Positions 16,255-25,689 of a DNA stretch of 64,000 bases are shown piece by piece. The stretch spans positions 51,663 through 115,662 of the forward strand of contig NZ_JBCFBA010000018.1 in NCBI RefSeq assembly GCF_038562415.1, written 5' to 3'. The DNA is from Solidesulfovibrio sp. Its GTDB lineage: Bacteria > Desulfobacterota > Desulfovibrionia > Desulfovibrionales > Desulfovibrionaceae. A program made the translations under genes and the position numbers. The first letter of the stretch is position 1. Every line of letters begins with the position of its first letter. Below the pieces are notes generated by a model. That model worked only from the letters and a program-made list of their open reading frames with translations, had not been told where the DNA came from and made no database searches.

Positions 16255-16503
16255 ATGAACGCATTGGAGAAAATGGTCCAAGCTGCCCGGGAGGTTCTGG
16301 CCGCCGCCGGTGACGACACGACGTCCCGGCCGGGCATTGGCTTCGGACGGGGCCAGGGGATGGGGATGGGGATGGGCACGGGCATGGGACGCGGCGGCCG
16401 TTGCGGCCGGGGTGGCCAGGGCCGGGGCCTGCGCGCCCGTGACGGCAGTTGCCGCGCGGGCAACGGCCCAACAAGCGGCGCCGGCCCCGCCAACGCTTCC
16501 TGA
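16255..16503 (+). CDS. Small Met/Gly/Arg-rich protein
   Basis: This 82-residue protein has an N-terminal helix (LEKMVQAAREVLAAAG) and a low-complexity region of GMGMGMGTGMGRGG type followed by RCGRGGQGRG with two Cys. It resembles the small Gly/Met-rich DUF5320-like proteins often found beside ORP/NifX genes in anaerobes; identity is not certain. The ribosome site AAAGGAGG is excellent, which argues that it is translated. Met and Cys richness suggests metal binding (inference). It is the last gene of the cluster and convergent with the Tim44-like gene. Confidence 0.6.
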   Translation: MNALEKMVQAAREVLAAAGDDTTSRPGIGFGRGQGMGMGMGTGMGRGGRCGRGGQGRGLRARDGSCRAGNGPTSGAGPANAS

Positions 16504-16549
16504 CCCCGCAAACGCAGGGGCCGGGCCGCCCCATGGGATCGGCCCGGCC

Positions 16550-16602
16550 CCCGAAAGGGGTGGTCCAGGAGGGGCCCCCGGCCCCTCCTGGCCGCCGGAG
16601 GC
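16550..16602 (-). repeat. Dispersed 3'-end palindromic element, copy C
   Basis: Read on the minus strand it begins GCCTCCGGCGGCCAGG, then an AGGAGGGGCC / GGCCCCTCCT stem, then GGACCACCCCTTTCGGGG. It lies about 20 bp downstream of the Tim44-like gene stop, in that gene's polarity. Confidence 0.85.
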
Positions 16603-16621
16603 TTTCTTCCCGACCTCCTCC

Positions 16622-17539
16622 CTACCCGTCCAACTGCTGGATGGCGTCCAGGCGCCAGTTGTCGCCGGGCATGTCGTCGCGGCGCACGAAATGCCAGACC
16701 TCGCGGACCTGTTCCGGCTGGCCGGCCTTGGGGTCCTCGCGCAACAGCGTATCGAAGTAGGCCGAGGCGATGGTCACGCCGCCCTGCTTGCGCACTTCCA
16801 GCAGCTTGGCGTCCACGAGCAGCACGTCCGTGGGTGTGGGCGTGGGGTCCTCGGCCGCCTGCTTGCGCACGTCGGCCATGAAGGCCGGGGTGGAAAAGGC
16901 CTCGATGTCCTTGAGGTCGCGGGCGCTCCAGGAGCGTTGCAGCCGGGAGTAGAGGGCCTTGGCCCCGGCCAGGAAATCCCCGGCGTCGAAATCCGGGGGC
17001 ACCTGCGGCCCGGCCGGCGCCTGGGGCGCGGCCCCCAGGTTGGACCAACTGCCTGCCGCCGCCTCGCGCAGGGGCGGCACCTCGCGCACCGGTGCGGCCT
17101 CGTAGGTCCGGGCCGTGCCCGGGCCGGACTGGGTGGCCGCTCGCCGGGCGCTCAAAAAACGGAACAGCAGGAACAGCCCGCCGCCGATGAGCACGATATC
17201 GAGCAGGCTCGGGCCGCCCCAGCCGCCGCCGTGGCCACCGCCGAAAAGCATCGAACCGACCAGCCCGCCCACCAGCAGCCCGCCGAGCATGCCGCCGATG
17301 CCCGGCCGCGAGAACATGCCGCCGCCGGGGTTGGCCGCGCCCATGGGATTCGTCGGCCGCGCGGCCTGGCCGGCCCCGAAGGATCCGGACGGCGCGCCCA
17401 TGTCCGGGCGGGTGGTGGTGGAAAAGGATTGGCGGTTGCCGATGGAACCGCCGCCGCCCAGGCGTTTGGCCCAGGCGTCATGCAGGGACAAGGTGAGAAG
17501 TACGAAAAGAGCCATCAGCAAACCGGTGGCCTTGCGCAC
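16622..17539 (-). CDS. Tim44-like domain protein with secretion signal
   Basis: This 305-residue protein has a cleavable signal peptide (about 1-24), a Gly-rich linker and two close hydrophobic segments (about 83-100 and 112-128, with GGMLGGLLVGGLVGSML). A C-terminal Tim44/MRPL45-type NTF2-fold domain covers about 185-300 (DAGDFLAGAKALYSRLQRSW ... VREVWHFVRRDD). The bacterial family is membrane-anchored and of unknown role, sometimes linked to lipoprotein or protein translocation. The GTG at 17539 has AAGGAGGA upstream. It appears monocistronic. Confidence 0.82.
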   Translation of the reverse strand: MRKATGLLMALFVLLTLSLHDAWAKRLGGGGSIGNRQSFSTTTRPDMGAPSGSFGAGQAARPTNPMGAANPGGGMFSRPGIGGMLGGLLVGGLVGSMLFGGGHGGGWGGPSLLDIVLIGGGLFLLFRFLSARRAATQSGPGTARTYEAAPVREVPPLREAAAGSWSNLGAAPQAPAGPQVPPDFDAGDFLAGAKALYSRLQRSWSARDLKDIEAFSTPAFMADVRKQAAEDPTPTPTDVLLVDAKLLEVRKQGGVTIASAYFDTLLREDPKAGQPEQVREVWHFVRRDDMPGDNWRLDAIQQLDG

Positions 17540-17763
17540 GAGCGTCCTCCTTGGGAGCCGACCCGGCGAGCGAAAGCCCGGCCGGGGAAACCGAAAGCCT
17601 TGTTACGCCACAATGTCGCGCGTCCCATGCACGGCCGAAACGGACAATCCGTCGGCCCGGACAGGCCGCGCGGCAGCGTTCCCCATGGAACGTTCCGCAC
17701 ACAACAGGCTCCGGTGACTTTCTACTATCAGCACGAAAGGGGGAGGCGTCAAGGCAAACCGGC

Positions 17764-18717
17764 CTACATGGAACATTGTTTAGGCAGCAGCGGCACGGCG
17801 AAGGCGGAGACGAAGGGACGGGTGGTAAAGGCCGTCCCGGCCCGGGCCAGTACGGCCCGGGGACGACCCAGGCTGCCGTGGCGGGCGGTGACGGTGTCCG
17901 GGCCGATCTCCAGCACGAGCGGGGTGATCTCCCGGTCGCCGTCGCCGCAGAGGCTGTCGCGCACGGCCGGGGCCAGTTCCAGGCGGGTGCCGTCGGGGAG
18001 GCGCGCCGAGACGCTCGTGCGCACCGTGGCGATGCGCGTCACGTCCCCGGACGGCGCGAACGACAGGGAATTCTCGTCGCCGCTGATGCCCACGGCGTCG
18101 GGGTCAAAGGCCCAGATGGGGCCGAGGGGCGTGGGCGTCTCCAGGGGCCGGGCCGGCTCCACGGAGCGCAGCGCCCCGCCGGGATGAAAGCTCAGGCCCA
18201 GGCGCACCGGCGCGTTGCCCACCGGCGTTTTCACGGCCACTTCCTCGCCCGGCCACAGGGTCAGGCTGCGCAGCTCCCCACCCGGGCCGAAGGCCACGGC
18301 CACGAACTTGCCGGCAATCGGCCCCATCGGCGTCTCCAGGCGCAGCACCTCGGCCAGCCTGGCCTCGTCGGCCTCGGTCCAATAGCCCGAGAGCTTGCCG
18401 TTTAAGGGAAACACCCGGGCCACGGCCCCGTTGTCGTGGAAGGTCACCAGTTCCGCCGGCAGGCGGCCGGCGGGCGTTTCCACCACGGTGCGCGATTCCA
18501 GCGGCAGGGAACGCACCCGGCCGTTTTCGTGGAACGTCAGGGGCGGCTGGTGCATGCGCCGCGTATCGCCGATGGTGTACTGGGGTACCAGGCGGCCGAC
18601 GGCGGTCTCCAGGGCGGCCGGGCCGGCCAGGTACATGGCCCGCACGCCGCCGCCCGGATGGCGGTCCGGCCGGCCGGCCACGGGCAGGGGGCCGTAGGCA
18701 GTGGTCACAGTGTCCAT
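17764..18717 (-). CDS. Conserved protein of unknown function with MORN-like repeats
   Basis: I do not recognise a characterised family. The 317 residues show recurring motifs of the type [H/A]-x-[N/G]-G-x-[V/L]-x-[S/R]: FHENGRVRSLPL, FHDNGAVARVFPL, FGPGGELRSLTL, FHPGGALRSVEPA and FAPSGDVTRIATV. Each is followed by a TP-G-[PRN] turn (ETPAGRLPAE, ETPMGPIAGK, KTPVGNAPVR). This resembles MORN-variant beta repeats. No signal peptide or membrane helix is apparent. The ATG at 18717 has no strong ribosome site, so the start is uncertain. It is divergent from the histidine kinase at 18916. Confidence 0.7.
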   Translation of the reverse strand: MDTVTTAYGPLPVAGRPDRHPGGGVRAMYLAGPAALETAVGRLVPQYTIGDTRRMHQPPLTFHENGRVRSLPLESRTVVETPAGRLPAELVTFHDNGAVARVFPLNGKLSGYWTEADEARLAEVLRLETPMGPIAGKFVAVAFGPGGELRSLTLWPGEEVAVKTPVGNAPVRLGLSFHPGGALRSVEPARPLETPTPLGPIWAFDPDAVGISGDENSLSFAPSGDVTRIATVRTSVSARLPDGTRLELAPAVRDSLCGDGDREITPLVLEIGPDTVTARHGSLGRPRAVLARAGTAFTTRPFVSAFAVPLLPKQCSM

Positions 18718-18915
18718 GGCCCGAGGGAAGCAAGGACCGGGCCAATCGCCAACAGGCCGACTTTCCGGATGATCGCCGCAGCGACCGGCCAGGCCGCGAC
18801 AAAACTGTCTTTTTCCTCCGACAAAAACGTGATCCGCCCGACCCGGCCGACGTCACACGGCCGTAACCCGCCCCTCCCATAGTGGCCGTCACTTCCCCCA
18901 ACCCGCGAGGCCGCC

Positions 18916-20019
18916 ATGCTGACCTTCGCCCATTCCACCTATTTCCACGACCTGCTGGCCGGCTTTTCGGCCGGCGTGGTCATCGCCAACACCAAGGGGC
19001 GGGTCTACGCCTCCAACCCGGCCGCCGCCGCGCTTCTGGGCGAAACGGCCGAAAGCCTGGCCGAGCCGGCCACGGCCCGGGCCATCCTCGGGCGCACCGA
19101 CGCCCCCCGCCGCCTGGCCCGGTTCCTGGCCGCGCCCGTCAGGCACGGCCACCGGCCCGAACCCGTGACCTGCCGCTACCGTCATCCCGACGGCCGGGAC
19201 CGGCACCTGCGCCTGTCGGCCTCGCTGCTGCTGGAAAACGAGAAGATTTTCGGCATTTGCTTCGAGATCGACGACATGACGGAAATTTGCGACCTGCACG
19301 CCCGGGAGCGCGCCATGCTGCTCGGCGTCCAGGCCGCCCAGCGCGAGCGCATCGAGGGCCTGGGGCGGTTTTCCCTGGCCGTGGCCCACCAGATACGCAA
19401 TCCGCTCATGGTCATCGGCGGCTATGCCGGCCGGCTGCTGCGCCGCCGCGCCGGGGACGATCCCGAGGCCGCCGCCCTGTCCATGATCCTCGACGGGGCC
19501 AGACGGCTGGAGGAGGTGGTGCGCTCGGTGTCGCGCTACGCCGTCCGCCGCGAACCGGAACCGGTCGTGGTCGACCCGGCCGAACTGGCCGCCCGGGCCA
19601 TGGCGGCGGCCCGGGCCCGCACGGGGCTTGCCGCGCCCCTGGCCGTGGACGCGGACACGGGGCCCGTCCGCCTGGATGCGGCCCTTGTCGAGGAACTGCT
19701 CACGGAACTGTTGGCCAACGCCCTGGAGGCCGCCTCCGGCCCGGCGGCGCCGGGCGGCGTCACCGTGCGCTGCCACCGCCTGGGGGCGGGCCTTTGCCTG
19801 GAGGTGGCGGACAAGGGGCCGGGCCTGGCCGAGGACATCCGGCCCTTTGTCTTCGATCCGTTTTTCACCACCAAGGCGGTGGGGGTGGGCATGGGCCTGC
19901 CCATCGCCCGCCGGGCGGCCGAGGAGCTCGGTGGCTCGCTGACCCTGGAACCCCGCCCCGGGGGCGGCTGCCTGGCCGTGGCCCGGCTTGGCGACGACAG
20001 GGACGGGCTCGCGCCGTGA
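18916..20019 (+). CDS. Cytoplasmic PAS sensor histidine kinase
   Basis: 367 residues. A PAS domain covers about 8-118 (GFSAGVVIANTKGRVYASNP). The HisKA phospho-acceptor is H158 in VAHQIRNPLMVIGGY, and the HATPase domain has LLTELLANALEAA (N box), DKGPGL (G1) and GVGMGLPIARR (G2). There is no membrane segment, so it senses a cytoplasmic signal. The H-box variant HQIRNPL is typical of NtrB/AtoS-like kinases that pair with sigma-54 activators (family knowledge). No response regulator is adjacent, so its partner is unknown. Confidence 0.88.
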   Translation: MLTFAHSTYFHDLLAGFSAGVVIANTKGRVYASNPAAAALLGETAESLAEPATARAILGRTDAPRRLARFLAAPVRHGHRPEPVTCRYRHPDGRDRHLRLSASLLLENEKIFGICFEIDDMTEICDLHARERAMLLGVQAAQRERIEGLGRFSLAVAHQIRNPLMVIGGYAGRLLRRRAGDDPEAAALSMILDGARRLEEVVRSVSRYAVRREPEPVVVDPAELAARAMAAARARTGLAAPLAVDADTGPVRLDAALVEELLTELLANALEAASGPAAPGGVTVRCHRLGAGLCLEVADKGPGLAEDIRPFVFDPFFTTKAVGVGMGLPIARRAAEELGGSLTLEPRPGGGCLAVARLGDDRDGLAP

Positions 20020-20040
20020 CCCCGTCCGGCCGGCCGCCGG

Positions 20041-20436
20041 CTATAGCTCCGGAAACGGCGGCTCGGCGCGGCTTCCGGCCAGGTGCGGGCGTCCCATCTC
20101 CTCGAGCATGGCCTTGCAGTGCACGCACAGCGTGGCCGTGGGCTGGGCGCGCAGCCGGGCCGAGCCGATCTCCTCGCCGCATTCCTGGCAGATGCCGTAT
20201 TCGCCGTCCTTGACCCGGCCCAGGGCCTCGTGGATCTCCTCGATGAGCTGGCGGTCCCGTTCGCGCATGATGATGCTCAGCTGCCGGTCGGACTCGGCCG
20301 TGGCCCGGTCCGTGACGTCGGCGAAACTGGCCACCTCCCGCGACAGGACGTCCATGGCGTCGCGGGTCTGGCCGAGGATGGTTTCGAGCATGTCGCGCAA
20401 GACTTGCTGGTGGCGGTCCACTTCAAGCTGTCCCAT
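20041..20436 (-). CDS. TraR/DksA-type zinc-finger protein
   Basis: This 131-residue protein has a long N-terminal coiled-coil segment (about 1-80, RQLSIIMRERDRQLIEEIHEAL) and a C4 zinc finger, CQECGEEIG ... CVHCKAMLE. DksA-family proteins enter the RNA polymerase secondary channel and act with ppGpp (established for DksA). A (p)ppGpp synthetase gene lies nearby on the same strand. The Asp-bearing coiled-coil tip typical of DksA is not obvious, so TraR/YocK-like is the safer call. The ATG at 20436 has GTGGAGA upstream. Confidence 0.82.
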   Translation of the reverse strand: MGQLEVDRHQQVLRDMLETILGQTRDAMDVLSREVASFADVTDRATAESDRQLSIIMRERDRQLIEEIHEALGRVKDGEYGICQECGEEIGSARLRAQPTATLCVHCKAMLEEMGRPHLAGSRAEPPFPEL

Positions 20437-20673
20437 GGCGTGTCTCCACTTGGCGAAGGGTTGGCGGGAACCCGGCCCCGGGGCTTCCCCGGGAACCGGA
20501 TGTTCCCCCTTTGCCGCATGGATTCGAAGCGACGATGACGGGCGCGTGGAGAGTGGGTGACGACGCCCGGCCACCGCTGCCCGGGTGCCGCGCGGGTGTC
20601 GTGGTCGCCCGGCAAAATCTTCCCGCCCGATTTGGGCCGCGGTCAGGCATTTCAATCGGTTGCGGATGCCCCC

Positions 20674-20694
20674 CTGTGGCAGCCTTCTTGCTTT
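20674..20694 (+). promoter_or_regulatory. Sigma-54 promoter upstream of the Ala/Ser-rich gene
   Basis: TGTGGCAGCCTTCTTGCTTT has the -24 GG (20678-20679) and -12 GC (20690-20691) separated by exactly 10 nt, with flanking TGGCA and TTGCT consensus bases. It is 65 bp upstream of the ATG at 20756. The rest of the 319-bp gap (20437-20755) shows no gene. Confidence 0.75.
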
Positions 20695-20755
20695 ATCCAG
20701 GGCGAGTCCTCCTCCCCCGCCGGGAAGAGGCCGAACTTGCCGCCCGGAGGCGCAT

Positions 20756-21421
20756 ATGGCCACCACCATCACCTCGCCCAACACCAATGACGTCGTCAAT
20801 TGGGCCTACAAATACAGCCTGGCCTGCGCCAAGCTTTCGGCCGCCGAAAGCGCGGCCAGCTCCTCGGCCACGCGCAGCGCCGATATCGCCACGGCCAAGG
20901 CGAGCTTCAACGCCACCATGAAGAGCCTGGTGCCCACCGAGGTCCAATCGAGCGTGCAGTTCCAGTACATGGACGCCCTGACGGCCTACAATACGGAAAT
21001 GGCCTCGGCCGACACCGAGGCCAAGCGCCAGGCGGCCATGACCAATCTCTATTCGACGCTGGAAGGGATCACCATGCCCTCGGCCACCTCCTCGACGCTG
21101 AGCTCCCTGGCCAGCAATGCCGCGGCCCAGGTTTCCGCGGCCATCGCCAGCAACAGCGCCATGGCCTCCAACGCGTCGAGCGCCTGGCTCTCGGCCGTGG
21201 CCAGCGGCGCCAACACCCTCAACAGCGCCGCCACGAGCCTGTTCACGAAGCTGGGTCTCGACACCTCCACCGTCCCGACCATCACCACCAAGGCGGCCTC
21301 GGCCTTCGCCGCCGCCTCGGCCTCGGCCACGACCGGCGGCTCCTCCGGCTCCATCATGAACGCGGCGCTGATCGGCTACCTGGTGGCCGAGCAGGCGGCC
21401 ACGGCCACGGACAGCGGCTGA
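20756..21421 (+). CDS. Ala/Ser/Thr-rich protein of unknown function
   Basis: I do not recognise this protein. It has 221 residues, with about half Ala, Ser or Thr. The N-terminal half is predicted helical (VVNWAYKYSLACAKLSAAES ... QYMDALTAYNTEMASADTEA). A long Ala/Ser region follows, with LASNAAAQVSAAIASNSAMA-type helices, and a final segment MNAALIGYLVAEQAA. It has one Cys, no signal peptide and no membrane helix, and few charges. CCCGGAGG precedes the ATG. A sigma-54 promoter lies 65 bp upstream, a common arrangement for appendage and secreted-protein genes. Composition is compatible with an exported structural protein (inference only). It is convergent with the rsh gene. Confidence 0.65.
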   Translation: MATTITSPNTNDVVNWAYKYSLACAKLSAAESAASSSATRSADIATAKASFNATMKSLVPTEVQSSVQFQYMDALTAYNTEMASADTEAKRQAAMTNLYSTLEGITMPSATSSTLSSLASNAAAQVSAAIASNSAMASNASSAWLSAVASGANTLNSAATSLFTKLGLDTSTVPTITTKAASAFAAASASATTGGSSGSIMNAALIGYLVAEQAATATDSG

Positions 21422-21442
21422 TCGGCCCGAGGCGGCCGCGGC

Positions 21443-23659
<2,217 letters not shown>

Positions 23660-23732
23660 GGCCGGCCCGGCCTCTCTCCGGGGGGGTATGCGTCGGCGCG
23701 CGTTGGCCGCCTTGTACGGAGCAGAGGCGGAG

Positions 23733-25406
23733 CTATTTCTCCAGCCGGAACGTCTGCCTGTCCTTGGGCACCCACCATTTGGTGAAGTTGTAGCTGATGC
23801 CGGCCGGGGCGACGGCCACATCCTGGAAACGCGAGGACAGGATGGGCAGGGAATACGGCGCGTAGAGGAACAGGTACGGCTGTTCCCCGTGCAGGATCTC
23901 CTGGAAGGCGTCGTAGATCTTCTTGCGCTCGGCCTGGTCCACGCTGTGGCGGCCCCGCTCCAGCAGCGCGTCGGCCTCGGCGTTGCGAAAGCCCACGAAG
24001 TTGAGCCCGCCGGGCACGGCCCGGCTGGAATGCCAGACGTCATAGACATCCGGGTCCTGGGTGATGTTCCAACCGAGAATGAGCGCGTCGAAATTGCCCT
24101 TGTCCACGAATTCCTTGATGAACGACGCCCACTCCACGGTGCGGATCTCGACCTTCACACCGAGGGCCGCCAGTTGGCTCTGGAGGATGGTGGCCGTTTT
24201 CACCCGCTGCTCGTTGCCCTGGTTGGTGAGGATGGTGAAGGCGAAGGGCCGGCCCGAGGCATCCTCCAGGACGCCGTCGCCGTTTCTGTCCTCCCAGCCG
24301 GCCTCGGCCAGGAGCTTTTTGGCCTGGGCGGGGTCGTAGGCATAGTCCTTGATGTTTTCGTCGTACATCCAGGTGCCGGGCGTGTAGGGGCCGACGGTGG
24401 GCAAGCCCAGGCCCAGGATCGCCCCTTTGACCACGTCCTCCTTGTTGACGGCGTGGGCGAAGGCCCGGCGCACCCGGACGTCCCGGAAAAAGGGGCTGTC
24501 GAGGTTGTAGCCGAGGTAGGTGTAGGCGAACGACAGGTACTTGAACTTGCGCCAGTCGGCCGTCCAGGTCGGTCCGCTCGTCTGGTAGAGGTATTGCTGC
24601 GGGGTGAGCGACATCATGTCGATGCCGCCGGCCTTGAGTTCCAGGAACATGGTCGATTGGTCCGGGATGATGCGGTAGACGACCTGGTCGATGTAGGGCC
24701 GGCCCTCGAAGTAGTCGGGGTTGACGTCGAGCACGAGCTTGCGGCCGGGCTCCCAGGAGGTGAGCTTGTACGGCCCGGCGCCTATGGGCTCCCGGGCGTA
24801 CCTGGTGTTCATGAGATCCTGGCCGGAAAGCAGGTGCTTGGGCAGGATGGCCCCGGCCCAGGTCACCAGCGACCGGGCGAAGGGCTTGGCGTAGCGCACC
24901 TCGAAGGCATACTTCCCCGTGACCGTGAAGCGCTCGATGGCCTTGTAGTCCTCGGCGTAGGCCGTGGGCGTTTTCGGGTCGATCATGAGCTTGTAGGTGA
25001 ATTCCACGTCCTCGGCCGTGAGTTCCGCGCCGTCGGTCCAGCGGATGCCGGGCCGCAGCCAGAACTTGAGCAGCTTGCCGTCGTCAGCCACCTCGTAGCG
25101 CTCGGCGGCGAAGCATTCGAGCCGGATGTCCTTGTCGTAGCGCAGCGGCGAGACGTAGAGGAGGTCGGCCACCTCGTGGGAGGCGCTGTCCGTGGACAGG
25201 GGCGGGATGAGGTTCGACGGCTCGCCGATGACGGCCATGACGATGCGCCCGCCCGGCACGGGCTGGCCGACCGGGGCCACCGGCGCGGCGGCCGTGGCCG
25301 AGTCCCCGCTTTTGGGCTCCCCCGCCGGCTTCGGCGGGCCCTCGCAGCCCGAAAAGGCCAAGACACACGCCACAACCCCGAAAATCACCGCGCGCCAAGC
25401 CAGCAT
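23733..25406 (-). CDS. Oligopeptide/nickel-type ABC transporter substrate-binding lipoprotein
   Basis: About 557 residues, SBP_bac_5 (cluster C) family. The lipobox LAFSGC places the modified Cys near residue 21. Family motifs follow: EPSNLIPPLSTDSASHE, then YEVADDGKLLKFWLRPGIRWTDG and LTAEDVEFTYKLM. AGGGGA precedes ATG 25406; an in-frame ATG 24 bp upstream lacks a site. It binds peptides or a metal-chelate for import. No permease or ATPase gene is adjacent, so it must work with components encoded elsewhere. Its leader carries a terminator-like structure (25500-25559). Confidence 0.88.
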   Translation of the reverse strand: MLAWRAVIFGVVACVLAFSGCEGPPKPAGEPKSGDSATAAAPVAPVGQPVPGGRIVMAVIGEPSNLIPPLSTDSASHEVADLLYVSPLRYDKDIRLECFAAERYEVADDGKLLKFWLRPGIRWTDGAELTAEDVEFTYKLMIDPKTPTAYAEDYKAIERFTVTGKYAFEVRYAKPFARSLVTWAGAILPKHLLSGQDLMNTRYAREPIGAGPYKLTSWEPGRKLVLDVNPDYFEGRPYIDQVVYRIIPDQSTMFLELKAGGIDMMSLTPQQYLYQTSGPTWTADWRKFKYLSFAYTYLGYNLDSPFFRDVRVRRAFAHAVNKEDVVKGAILGLGLPTVGPYTPGTWMYDENIKDYAYDPAQAKKLLAEAGWEDRNGDGVLEDASGRPFAFTILTNQGNEQRVKTATILQSQLAALGVKVEIRTVEWASFIKEFVDKGNFDALILGWNITQDPDVYDVWHSSRAVPGGLNFVGFRNAEADALLERGRHSVDQAERKKIYDAFQEILHGEQPYLFLYAPYSLPILSSRFQDVAVAPAGISYNFTKWWVPKDRQTFRLEK

Positions 25407-25499
25407 AGTTCCCCTTTTCGCTTGCCTCATGCGCCCGAATCGACATATTGAAGCGGATGCGCAAGGCTCCCTGCCCTTGTGGATATACGGGGACCGCGT

Positions 25500-25559
25500 A
25501 AATTAAAAGCCCTTTCTCCCCGCGCCCCGGCCGCGGGGCGTGGCGTCCGGGAGAAGGGC
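25500..25559 (-). terminator. Terminator-like hairpin in the leader of the peptide-binding gene
   Basis: On the minus strand GCCCTTCTCCC and GGGGAGAAAGGGC form a long stem. Between them is a second hairpin, CGCCCCG / CGGGGCG. A TTTTAATTTA tract follows. It ends about 95 bp before the ATG at 25406, so it could be an attenuator or the end of a short RNA. Confidence 0.5.
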
Positions 25560-25689
25560 GGCTCGGCAATATTTCCGTTCCAAAACGGTCCGAAATCCGT
25601 TATGGGGGCCGGATCGTCCCTCTCGTCCCGCGCCCGATCCGTGTCGGGCGTGTGGCATACGCCGCGTTCATGGAAGGAGTTTGTGGCCC

